64,000 nt of DNA from Plutella xylostella (GCF_932276165.1 NC_063986.1:11172501-11236500), one strand, 5' to 3'; numbered from the stretch's first letter, positions 11,642 to 23,900 are shown. The notes: generated by a model from the letters alone, not told the origin. Numbers and translations are program-made.

Positions 11642-11858
11642 AGTTTAATTTTAAATACCTAAGTACTGAGTACCTCAACTGATGGATTTTGTCATTTATA
11701 TAACGGTAATCTAGACTATGATTTATTTTTTATCTAATAAAACGGGATACCTGTTACAAATAGACAGTAATGTTTTCTTATTAATGCGTAAGTAACTACT
11801 AATTAATTATTTTAATTAGTTACACAACTAACTTCTTCGATACCTACATTTATAATAC

Positions 11859-12198
11859 ATAAGCAACGCATTTTTGCTTAGATTGCCCAACTGTTGCCTA
11901 CTACCTATCGAACTACCTATATTTTATTACTAGCTGTTCCCGCGCGCTTCGCTTCGCCTTAAAAAGTTTCCCCGTGGGAATTCCGGGATAAAAAGTAGCC
12001 TATGTTCTTTCCCAGGGTCTAGACCGTATGTATACCAAATTTCATTCAAATCCGTTCAGTAGTTTTGGCGTGAAAGAGTAACAGACAGACAGACAGACAG
12101 ACACAGTTACTTTCGCATTTATAATATTAGTTAGGATAAGCAACGCATTTTTGCTTAGATTGCCCAACTGTTGCCTACTACCTATCGAACTACCTATA
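11859..12198. repeat. Dispersed lepidopteran repeat flanked by a 63-bp direct duplication
   Basis: The 63 bp at 11859-11921 are repeated at 12136-12198. Between them is a unit (about 11931-12135) starting 'agctgttcccgcgcgcttcg' and ending with (ACAG)n and 'tttataatattag'. Its middle, 'caaatttcattcaaatccgt', belongs to a repeat found widely in Lepidoptera. I cannot assign its class firmly (SINE or LINE tail). Confidence 0.6.
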
Positions 12199-12315
12199 GT
12201 TTATTATTACTTATTATTATGACTACTTATCAGAATAAAATCACAAATACGTTAGATATTAAGGTAGGTATAAGCAGACAAAGACAAACTGTAAGTTTTC
12301 TAAACATTATATTAG

Positions 12316-13572
12316 TTACTGCTGCTGAGGCTTAGAAAACGCGCCAGTGAACAGGCAAGTCTGCGTCACTCCGTCCACAAGGCCGAACATGAAGGGTCTG
12401 TTAGCCACGAAGTCACGTCCCACCGCCGCCGCCAAACCCGTCGCTGCCCCCACTACTGACCCAAACGCTGACCCAAACCCACCGAGGGAACCCAACCCAG
12501 GGGTTCCACCCTTGGATTCCTCCCCTACCCCTTCTGAAGTTATATTAACAGTAACCCGTTGGTAATACTCTTTCGGCGCCGGCAACACCCCCGCTTCTCC
12601 CCAAATATCCCTAACCCCTACCGCCTCTAAAGCCTCCCGAAGCCCAAACTCCGAAGTCAAACTGAACATCGGAATGGAAACTTCCAGAGGGACCAAGCTC
12701 TCCTGCATAAACTTCATGATGTCTACAATGATTGTGTTCATGAAGATCTCGATCGTATTCCTTATGGGGAAAGGTCCAAGGTTGATTAGCATGAGCATGC
12801 TGTAGCGGCCGTCTTTGCCGACCGGTAGCTCTAACACTTTCGCATTGAGGATCGGGAGATGAGCCAATTTCACGCGTCTTTTCGTAGTCATCATGTCGAC
12901 TGTTCCTATTTGCTTGCCGTTGTCGTCATAGAAGGGCTGGTTTCTCTTGATACTGGCCGAAGGGAAAGCGGTGGTCCACAAAGCTGCGTAGTCCAAGGAG
13001 TCTCCTAGGAGTGCCGTAGCTGGTTTTGGTTTCGCACTGAGGCGTAGCATTTGGAAAGCCGCTTCGGATGGCTCGGAAGAACATGTCTGTAGTAATCCCG
13101 CTGTCTGTTTCTTCCATTCCGCTGGCAGTGTGGCGTCGGGCTGCACCATCAGGTATCTTCTTCGCAGTAGGGTCACGTCTTCACCTTCCTGCTCCAATCC
13201 CGATGCTATTGAGTAGTATTTCTGGCGGAGACACTTCGCTTCTGGCAACCCTAGAGCTGTTAACAAAGCCTGTTGCTTCGGCCCTTCTAATGCTTCAGCT
13301 ATACCAGCTAGGGACAGCCATACACTATATTGCGTGAGAGCGAAGTGGTCATCGGATCGTTTGGCGACTTGCTTGTACAGTCGTGTGGAGAAATCGTAGA
13401 GCACGCGACGAAAGTCTTCAGTGACGTCACGGGAGCAGTCGTTCTTGTTGAATGATGACGTCACAGCGTTGGCGATGCCTTGAAACCCGCCGCCCGCTAG
13501 CCCCGCGAGGCCTGAGCCGATCTGCGCCCGCGCAGCTAAGACTAAACATGACAGTACCACTAGCAAACGCAT
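12316..13572 (-). CDS. Secreted serpin-like protein, Gly/Ala-rich loop (copy B)
   Basis: A single minus-strand frame encodes 418 residues from the ATG at 13572, chosen over the upstream in-frame ATG at 13608 because 'MRLLVVLSCLVLAARAQ' is a good signal peptide. The order of parts matches copy A: signal peptide, Gly-rich segment, 'DCSRDVTEDFRRVLYDFSTR', shared core 'VKLAHLPILNAKVLELPVG', a loop of about 45 residues rich in Gly and Ser, then 'NRPFMFGLVDG'. The canonical serpin hinge is missing here too. The two genes converge tail to tail with about 670 bp between stops, so they arose by inverted duplication or later inversion. A minus-strand polyadenylation signal lies near 12200. Confidence 0.85.
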   Translation of the reverse strand: MRLLVVLSCLVLAARAQIGSGLAGLAGGGFQGIANAVTSSFNKNDCSRDVTEDFRRVLYDFSTRLYKQVAKRSDDHFALTQYSVWLSLAGIAEALEGPKQQALLTALGLPEAKCLRQKYYSIASGLEQEGEDVTLLRRRYLMVQPDATLPAEWKKQTAGLLQTCSSEPSEAAFQMLRLSAKPKPATALLGDSLDYAALWTTAFPSASIKRNQPFYDDNGKQIGTVDMMTTKRRVKLAHLPILNAKVLELPVGKDGRYSMLMLINLGPFPIRNTIEIFMNTIIVDIMKFMQESLVPLEVSIPMFSLTSEFGLREALEAVGVRDIWGEAGVLPAPKEYYQRVTVNITSEGVGEESKGGTPGLGSLGGFGSAFGSVVGAATGLAAAVGRDFVANRPFMFGLVDGVTQTCLFTGAFSKPQQQ

Positions 13573-13619
13573 GTTGAGGTAATGGGGCGTCGTAGCGCAT
13601 GCCAACATGTTTTATTAAA

Positions 13620-14940
13620 CGGGAGCTCATTTGTCAAGCCGGTCCCTAATGTTGTTTGCTATTAAGATGGTGGAAAGTGCCTTTAATATACGATATAACA
13701 TAGTAATTAGTTAATTAAAGGCTAATGTTACTTTATTTTTGTTCCATTAGCGGCATTGGCCTGATTGAATAGTAGTCTTTTCTTTCTTTGTGTTAGTTGA
13801 TTATTATTTGATAGGGTGATCTATGAAATATAGGTAAGTAGTTAGTTTATTCTGCGACAGTGAAGAATGGGGATATAAGGAAGAAATTAAAGTAATTAGA
13901 TAAGTATCAATAATTATATTAAAATTAGGTCCTATCTTATATTACAACACAATGTTTCACTAACACAGACATAAGGTCCAATGAATAACCTATTGTATAA
14001 TGTGTTTATACCAGTCATCGTTTTGGTAAACTTGATAATCTATCCCCCTTTTAATAGAAAAGTTACAGGATGTTTTACTTCTGGAACTGTTTTGTCTCTT
14101 TCTGTCAATGACAATGATTTCAAAAGGAAGGATACGCCCTTCAGAACATTTTACTCAAACCTTCTTCATACAAGCAAAATAACTGCCATCTGTCATAATT
14201 TGTTGGAACTATGTCAGAGCCGACCTACTTATCCTGACGACGCAACCTTGTACGTGCGTTCATATTTTACCGTCACCGGACAGTAGGTTCATAATAATAT
14301 GAGTGAGTTGCATGCGGACGTCCGTACAAGGTTACATCGTGCCGCCATTGTTGTAGACTTTGGTAGTAAAATAAATTATCGCTTTAAAATGTGTTTATTT
14401 ATTAATTAAGGATGATACGATATTCCTTTTTGACCTTCGTATCATAGTTTTTTAGCCTTTCACAACAAAAATTGGCATATTTATCACAAGAAACAAAGAC
14501 TCATCCCTCCGTCACAGACAACTGTCGACTGAGGACCGTTGGCCCTAAAATGTCTATTTTAGGCCCAACGCGCGGGTGCCATTTTCTTGAGTGGTTTGGC
14601 CTGTCCTTACGCAGTAATATATATGTCAATGGTCAATGAACAATTTTTGGTTAACAGAGAGGAACAAAACAGTTTATTAGCTATAGCTAAAACGTCATGT
14701 AACTTTTCTATGAGTAAGGGGGTAAAACTATAATGCATTAGTTCTCAATACAAAAACACACAAACACCATTTTACAGTCTGAACTGTATTAATTCACATA
14801 ATAAGATAAATCATATTATTTACCAAGTTATATAGTCCATTTTAGAGTAACTTCACATGGCGTTACCTAAAGAAAAAGTGTAGACAAAATAAACAAACCT
14901 TTTTCATCGGGACCAAACAGGCTTAATAACTCAATATAAA
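13620..14940. other. Intergenic, no supported gene
   Basis: This AT-rich stretch separates serpin-like copy B from the SMU1 3' end. It holds one open frame of 101 codons (13981-14286) with no recognisable features and a short hairpin near 14540 (GTTGGCCCTAAAAT / ATTTTAGGCCCAAC). Nothing else is seen. Confidence 0.5.
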
Positions 14941-14981
14941 GTTGCATTCTAAATTAACTCTTAACCGTGTAGTCATAAGTT

Positions 14982-17900
14982 CTAAGGTCTCCACAGCTTG
15001 AGCAGCCCGTCTTCCCCGTATGTGGCGAGTAGGTTTTGGTGCGGGTGGTGGGTGGCCCCAATTACTGCTTTCTCGTGAACCTGTCAATGTGAAATGAATT
15101 TAGCAAATTACTCACTATAATGCTTACGGATAAATAAATAAAAAGAAAATGGCGGTTAAAGCATAAGTGGGTGAAATAGGTATTGACGTATTGACACTAG
15201 GGTAAACTATTATGAACTAGTGAATAGAATATCAACTGATAGGTACTGAAGCATCTTAAAAGTCTGGTTAAATTAATGCAGGTCATCCATTGAACTTGTG
15301 GCTAAGAAATCTGACCCTCTGATCAGTAACAATGACACGCTAAGTGTGTCACTGTACATATTATTTCCATGAATGAATACTAGAGCGTATCTATAGCTAT
15401 ATCATTGTCTATACTCACATTGATAGTCCTCTCCAGCTTCCCCGTATTAGTATCAAACGCGTACAGCACCAAATCCTCCCCCGCGCAGTACACGTAGCGC
15501 CCTCTAGCGCTCAACGAGGCACACACTAGCGCCCCCCCCTCCCCCTCCCGTCGCCCGGAACTAAACGACCTCACAATCTGCCCCTGCATGTTCATGATAG
15601 CCACGGTACTGGTGCGGTTGCACACTACGAAGTGTTCCGGGTTGTTGGGTACTAGGAGCAAAGCGTTGACGGGAGGTTCGCCGGCGCCTAGAGGTTTGAG
15701 CACGGCGGCGCATTCGCCCGACCGGGCCGTCCAGACGCGGACTGTGCCGTCGCTCGAACCTGGAAGGAAAATGGTTTGTTGTTAAATTACGTCGTTTTTA
15801 GAATAAACTACTCCACATAAGGAAAACGGGGGCTCTTGTATGCTATGGGGAAAAATGGAATGCAAGAAACTCCAGAGCCATCTTTTCAAATAATAGAACG
15901 TGTAGGTATTTGTATACTCGTGTACCAATGAGGCAGCATCGGTTAGCATGACCAGTTGACCAGCCATTTATACTCATTTTAAATAATCATCAAATCTGTA
16001 CTAAGTACCTTATCTTTAAATTATCCTCACATTTCAGTCATCATCCTAGATTATAGCCAACATTACCTGACAGTATGCTATGTCCATCAGGAGTCCACAC
16101 AGCCTCGTTCACAAAGGACGTGTGTCCTCGGAACTCCTTCAGCAGTTTCCCGGAGCGCATGCCGTGTATACGAATAGTTCGGTCGAAGCTCGCCGACAGA
16201 AGTTGTTGTGAGTCTCGAGAGAACTGTAAACAGGTGACTCCTTTTCCGTGCGCGCGGTCTAATTTGCGCTGCACTTGGCCTGTGGAGACCTTCCAGACTT
16301 TTATCTGTGGATGGAGAGATGGCACTTTTTGTAGGTGATGGACGAGGAAAGCAATAAAAAACTATATTTTTGAGAGTGCAAAACGGAGCGCGCGCGACAT
16401 CAACTTGAACAGGGCGGAAGTACTTCCCGCTCGCGGGGTTCTCAAGATGGCCGCTTTGCAAAAGCGCGGCTACTTTAAATTTGGAACAAAATACGATCTC
16501 GAGTGCGCTCGTATTTATTTAAGATATTAAATCAAAGGTAAGTACATAGGTACACGTAGGTACCTAAATAGGGCATTTTCAATGCAAATAAGTAGATAAA
16601 ACAATAGTTATTTGTTATGTAGTGTGTTAGCTTTTGTAGGCTTTTATATCATAATTATATGTTTTTATAGTGTACATTACTGATTGAATTAATTAATGAT
16701 TAGTTATACCATCCCGGCGCTCACTCATTCGGTCTACATCATTCATTCATTTCATTAAACAACTCAAGTATGCTTGATTCCTATTACGTCGACAAAGGTA
16801 TAAAAGCAAGACCGTAGAGTGAGCGCCGGCATTCGCTCTCTGACTTCGGAGCAGTGAACATCTCAGTGAAAAGGTTATCATAATTATTTGAAATAAATAG
16901 TTAACCTATAATATATCTCTTTTATTTTTCCACTTCTGACAGTTCAGAAGTGGGATCCTACAGAGAATTTTTGATATTTTTTCTAAAAATTATAAATAAA
17001 TAAATTAAAAAAAAACTCTGTGGAGAAACCCGACACCCACGAAAGGTATGTACTCTTGGTTACTTTAATATCTTACTATTTAACATATTAATTAAACACA
17101 TTAAACATTAAATTCAGCCACATTAAATTACATTAAATTATAATTTACGTCATATAAAGTCACATTAAGTTACATTAAGTTACATTAAATTACATTAATT
17201 TACATTAAATTACATTAAATTACATTAATTTACATTAAATTACATTAATTTACATTAATTCACATTAAATTACATTAATTTACATTAAATAACTTTTATT
17301 ACATTAAATAACTTTTATTACATTAAATAACTTTTATTACATTAAATAACTTTAATTACATTAAAATACATTTAATCACTTTTAAAAAAAACACGTGATA
17401 ACGTGACCAGTTGGTTTCTAAGAATATTTTATTGCTTGAACTAATTTGCATTTAGCTTTAAAAACATGTTTACTTGTTACCAATATTTGTTTTCAGCACA
17501 ATGGAGAGAGGTCGGTCTCGCAAACGTACCGTCGAATCATCGAGTGATTCCGATACAACGGTGCGTGACCGCAGCCGTAAGCGACGCAGACGACTGCGCA
17601 GCCGCAGCCATAGCCGCAGCCGCAGTCGCAACTCCAGGCGACGCACTCGCACACCCAGGAGGCACAGGCGTCGCAGGTCGCCCACGAGATCACCTCGACG
17701 TGAGAGGAGTCATCGAAGCATCGAGCCACCGCCAGGTGACAAAGAGGCACCACCTCCTCCAACCGCATGTGGTAACCAGATTAATAATCCTCTTAATCCG
17801 ACACCAACTCTAGACGGCAACAATTTAGTGCTGGTACTCAAAGAAGTACTAACTTCAATAAAATCCGATGGAAATAGTGATCGCTTTTCCTCTATTAACG

Positions 17901-20900
17901 TCATACCAGAATTTGACCCGTCTAAGAGAGATCAAACTATAGATACTTGGCTACTCAAAGTTAACGAATGTGCGACTATTTACGGTTGGTCAGAACGGCA
18001 AACTATTCATTATTCTCTACCTAAACTAATTGGTGTGGCGCAAAAATGGTATCAAGGGTTACCAAGCTTACTACATTCGTGGGAGGAATGGCAAAGTAAA
18101 TTACGATTAGCGTTCCCTAGTAACGAGAATTATGGACTGTTACTATCGGAGATGCTTGCTTGTAGGGTGCGATTTGGTGAATCTTTGGAAAACTATTTTT
18201 ATGAGAAAATGGTGTTCTTGAATAGATGCAATATAAGCGGTAAAAATGCAATTGATTGTATCTTGTTGGGCATCGACGATCGATCGGTGAGGACCAGTGC
18301 AGAAGCAGCACAATTTACAGAACCAGATAAATTGTTAGTGTATCTCAGGAATGTCAGGAGTACAAAACAACCTGACAAAAATATCGCACCATTACAATCA
18401 AGCAACTCTGACAAAGGACACAGTAGCTCATTTAGAAATACGCGTAATAAATCTGACTCTAGATTTCGTAAATGCTATAATTGCGGTGCGAATGATCACT
18501 CCTACTATAAATGTAGCCAGCCCTTAAAAAAGTGCGATCATTGTCATAGAATTGGCCATCTCATAGGCGAGTGCCCTGTTAAAGGTATAGCAAAAGAAAA
18601 AACAGTATTACGCATTTCCCAAAAACAAGACAATGATCTCAAATATTTTAAGCCGGCTAAAGTAAATGGCCATGAATTAGACTGTTTTATTGATTTCGGA
18701 AGTCAGTGTACAATGATACAAGAATCAGTAGCTAAAAATATCTTAACAGAGTGGTCTGAAGATAATTTGCCGGTTTTGAGGGGTTTCGGTAATTCCATAG
18801 TGCATTGTATAGGTAAATGCGAACTACAAATAGAAGTTGACACAGCTAAGGCTAATCTTGAAGTCTTTATAGTCCCAGACAAATTCCTACAAATACCTTT
18901 GTTGGTTGGACAAACTCTTACGGAACAAGATCACGTTGTAGTATACAAAACGAATGATAAATTAAAAATAGGGACAAAGTTAGAAGATTCAGACAAAATT
19001 AAACTATACGTTTCTGACACGACAACAATAAAAGGTCTCGCGGAAATAACAGTTCATTCAGAACCAATATTTGATGGCGACTTATTTATAGATTCCAGCA
19101 TATGTCAATGTCCTAACAAACAATACGAAGTAATACCAAGCGTTGTTAAGATTGTTAATGGTGAAGGCAAAGTAGTTATTAAGGGTTTAGTCGAAACTGG
19201 ACTAACTTTTCAGAAAAAACAACTCTTGCTACGCGCACTCCCACTAAAAGAAATTCAAACTTACGCAGTTAATGTTGTCCGCGAAAAATCCCAACATAAT
19301 TCTCAAATTGACGAGACAATGATTAAAACTGATGAAAATTTCGACAAGACTGACCGAGAATCCTTAATATCTTTACTAAATGAATATAGGGATTGCTTTG
19401 CCTTCTCTACAGAAGAGTTAGGATGTGTAACAGGCTCTGAAATGGAGATTAAATTAAATGATACTACGCCTGTAGTTTACAGACCATACCGTTTGGCTCA
19501 TACAGAGCGTGAGGTAGTTAGAAGCATGGTGAAGGAATTGGAAGATTCTGGCATAATACGGCCGTCTACTTCAAATTATGCCTCACCTATACTGCTCGTT
19601 AAAAAGAAAACTGGCGATTATCGCCTTTGTGTAGATTTTCGATCACTAAATAAAAGAACAATAAAGGAACACTATCCCTTGCCTCGTATTGATGATCAAC
19701 TAGATAATTTATCGGGGTTTAAATACTTTACTACGTTGGATCTAGCCTCGGGCTATTATCAACTGCCTATGGCCGAGACATCGAAATACCTCACTGCATT
19801 TGTGACACCCGACGGTCACTATGAATTTAACCGAATGCCATTTGGACTCGCTAATGCTCCGTCAAATTTCCAAAGGGTAATTAATAACATCTTGGGTAAT
19901 GCTAGATTCAAAGATGCATTTGCTTACATGGATGATGTTATTATACCAAGCAAAACTATAGAAGAAGGACATCAGAAACTTCGCGAAACGTTAGAGTTGT
20001 TTCGTACCGCTGGATTAACTCTCAAATTAGCTAAATGCAATTTCTTCATGAAATCGATCGAATACCTCGGTTTTGAGATAAATGAACAAGGAATAAGACC
20101 CGGAACAAAAAAAATTAACGCTGTAGCTAATTTTCCAACGCCAACTGACCAACACCGCGTGAGGCAGTTTATTGGATTAGCATCATTCTTTCGGCGGTTT
20201 ATTAGAGGATTTTCTGCGATTGCAAAACCACTTACGCGGTTATTAAAAAAGGACGTGAAATGGTGTTGGGGAACCCCTGAGGATGAAGCATTTAAAAGTC
20301 TTAAGAATGAGTTAGTTAAGAGACCAATTCTCTCCTTTTATAACCCACAATATGAAACTCAATTGCACACCGACGCGTCAAAAGCAGGAATCGCTGGTAT
20401 TTTGCTTCAAAGACCTAATAAAGACGCCCCCTTTAATGCAGTAGCATATTATAGTAGGCAGACCTCGCCTGAAGAGTCTCGGTTTTCTTCATACGATTTA
20501 GAAACCCTAGCTGTTGTAACTTCGTTGCAAAGATTTAGAGTCTACCTATTAGGATTGCCGTTTACCATTGTCACTGACTGCAATTCGTTAAGAGCAACAT
20601 TTGAAAAAAGAGACATGCTACCTCGTGTGGCTCGATGGTGGGGTATAATGCAGGAATATAACTTCAATATCGTATATAAACCCGGTACTTCCATGGCGCA
20701 CGTAGATGCCCTTAGTCGCAACCCTGCCACGACAAATAGTCTTGAAGTGAGACACCTAAACACTGATTGGATAGCAACAGTTCAAAATAATGATTCGGAA
20801 TTACAACGCATTATAGAAATATTAAAAGATGAAGAAACTGATTGTGTTTTAGATATTAAAAATAACTACGTAATAAAAAGGGGTCTATTGTACAGAAAAT

Positions 20901-23900
20901 TACCAGAAGGCGACAGGTGGGTCGTGCCCAAAGGTGTCAGATGGCAGATACTTAAATCAAACCATGATGACATAGGGCACTTTTGTTTTGATAAAACTTA
21001 CGATCGTGTAAAACAAAGTTATTGGTTCCCTAAAATGCGAAGATTTATAAAAAAGTACGTTGGGTCGTGTTTGGAATGTGCTCACACCAAGATTCCATCT
21101 GGGAAAAGGGCGGGAGAACTACACCCGATTCCAAAAGTTGATCGCCCGTTCCACACACTCCACATCGACCATCTTGGCCCATTCGTGTCTAGTAAAAAGA
21201 GGAATGTCTATTTACTTTTAATTATAGACGCATTCACAAAATTCATACAATTGATCCCAGTAAAAAGTACAAAATCTGTTCACTCAATAAAAGCAATCAA
21301 ACAATATTTTCACACGTTTAGTGTACCAACACGTTTAATTTCGGATCGCGGAACCTCGTTCACATCGAAATGTTTCCAAGATTATTTACGCTCGTTGGGG
21401 GTTAAACATATTTTGAATGCAGTCGCTACACCACGAGCTAATGGGCAAGTAGAGCGCTATAATCGTACTATTTTAGCTGCGCTTACTGCCACTAACCATG
21501 GTAAACCAGAAAACATGTGGGACGAACATGTTTCGGAGATTCAATGGGGTTTAAACAATACCACTAATAAGGGCACCGGTAAGTCCCCTGCCGAAGCATT
21601 ATTTGGAATGAAATTAGTTGGCACTCCCGATGCCCTTCTCCAATTAAATATATCAGATAATGAAGAAATAAACAAGGATATTGAAAATGTACGAAATGAA
21701 ATAACTAAAAAAATAACAGCAGATCAGGCAAAACAAAAAGAAAGATTTGATAAAGGAAGAAAATGTGTAAAATATAACGTTGGGGATTTAGTCCGCGTAG
21801 AGAGGGAAATTCCGTCAACCGGCAAAAGTAGAAAGCTAATTTCGAAACTTCGGGGTCCATATCGCATTGTTGAAGTTCTCGAGAACGATAGATACGTAAT
21901 AGAAGATACTCCCATATCAAGAAAAGGAAATAGGGTTTTTACTGGCACCTTCTCAGTAGATAAAATTCACCCTTGGATGGTTTATGAAAGATCCAACGAT
22001 TCTGATAGTGATTGTGCATCGGCTTCCGATACAGATGATTAATATGTTATGTACTATTTAATTATTTTAAATAAAAATTGTTGCATGAATATTAGTAGTT
22101 AAGAATACACATTCAGTTGATTATATGTACATATTTTATTGTTTAAAGATACCAATAATACTGAAAATTACAGTAGATCGGGATAAGAACAAGAAGGGTC
22201 TTAACCGATATTGTTATTAGATCGGGATAAGAACATGAAGGGTCTTAACCGATATTGTTATTAGATCGGGATAAGAACATGAAGGGTCTTAACCGATATT
22301 GTTGTTAGATCGGGATAAGAACATGAAGGGTCTTAACCGATATTGTTGTTAGATCGGGATAAGAACATGAAGGGTCTTAACCGATATTGTTGTTAGATCG
22401 GGATAAGAACACGAAGGGTCTTAACCGATGTTGATGTTAGATCGGGATAAGAACATGAAGGGTCTTAACCGATATTATAAATAAGTGAATTAGTTATTAT
22501 AAATAAGATGCTTATTAATATTATGATTAATAATCATATCTAAATATTAAGTGATGTAAATTCTTATTGATATGTGTTGCAAGATGATCTAATGTATAAT
22601 TATGAAAATAGAATTCTTAAGTATTTCAAACAAGATTTCACGAGACGTGAAAAGGACAGGAAAGGCCGACTGTTAGCTTTTGTAGGCTTTTATATCATAA
22701 TTATATGTTTTTATAGTGTACATTACTGATTGAATTAATTAATGATTAGTTATACCATCCCGGCGCTCACTCATTCGGTCTACATCATTCATTCATTTCA
22801 TTAAACAACTCAAGTATGCTTGATTCCTATTACGTCGACAAAGGTATAAAAGCAAGACCGTAGAGTGAGCGCCGGCATTCGCTCTCTGACTTCGGAGCAG
22901 TGAACATCTCAGTGAAAAGGTTATCATAATTATTTGAAATAAATAGTTAACCTATAATATATCTCTTTTATTTTTCCACTTCTGACAAGTGCGTCGCCTA
23001 CAGTGGGGTTAGTTGTTTGTGATGTAAGGTAGAGATAAATACCTACTCATTAGCCAATTACACCAGCCCAGGGTGCGCCGCAATACTTATGTATTATTTA
23101 ATTCTTTATAACATAGTTAAGTTACTGATTGTTTCACACTTTTTTATGACTAGCACGTCGTATCTGCTTTTTACTTATTTATGGAAGAGCACGAAAGGAG
23201 CATTCTCGAGTAGCTTATACCTGTTTCTCAATACGTCCGGCACACACTGGCAATCAGTCTAACTTCCAATCGCTTCACCACTCAGAAGCAGATGGCAATT
23301 TATAGTACAGACCTTCCCATCGTTAGCCCCAGCGGCCAACGTATCGCTATCCCTGGCGAAGGCGAGGCTCAAGACAGCCTCCTCCATGGTCATGAACTCC
23401 TCATGCGCCTGGTAGCGCAGGTCCTTGCGGGTCTCTACTGATGGACACAGTCCTCTCACAAACAAACCTCTTTACGCATGCATGGCATAGTGAAAAAAGC
23501 AGTAAAAAACCACTAGATGGCGCTAAATCATTTTCCCCCATTTTTTGCATCATAGGGGGCTGGTTACTTATTTATGGGAGTCCTCGAGTGACGTATCACC
23601 TGTTCCTAATATACCTACGTCCGGCGCACCCTGGATAATCAGTGTCTAATGCTATCTAACTAGCCTTAATCCTTTCATCATGGTAATTATAGTACAAACC
23701 TTCCCATCATTAGCGCCAGCGGCCAACGTATCACTGTCCCTGGCGAAGGCGAGGCTCAAGACAGCCTCCTCCATGGTCATGAACTCCTCGTGCGCCTGGT
23801 AGCGTAAGTCCTTCCGTATCTTGCCCGTGGTGAAGTTCCACACCTCGACGAGCCCGTCCACTGAACCGGTTACTAGGTATTGGCCGTCGGGGGAGAACCT

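Larger units (their letters stand above)
16625..22987 (+). mobile_element. Ty3/gypsy LTR retrotransposon A, apparently intact
   Basis: AGTG is duplicated at 16621-16624 and 22988-22991. LTRs of 317 bp at 16625-16941 and 22671-22987 start TGTTAGC, end CTGACA and read as identical. A purine-rich tract (aaaaggacaggaaagg) precedes the 3' LTR. One uninterrupted gag-pol frame follows a leader that looks spliced. It is inserted in SMU1 intron 7 on the opposite strand. Confidence 0.95.

Noticed and set aside
13981..14286. 101-codon plus-strand frame
   Set aside because: No domain, signal or codon bias seen, no splice context, AT-rich surroundings; consistent with chance.
17466..17500. Gag start of element A upstream of 17501
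   Set aside because: The in-frame codons before 17501 lie within the splice-acceptor sequence and contain no ATG; the ATG at 17501 follows the acceptor.
22175..22476. CRISPR-like array
   Set aside because: Units are head-to-tail 44-bp repeats without unique spacers, inside a eukaryotic retrotransposon.
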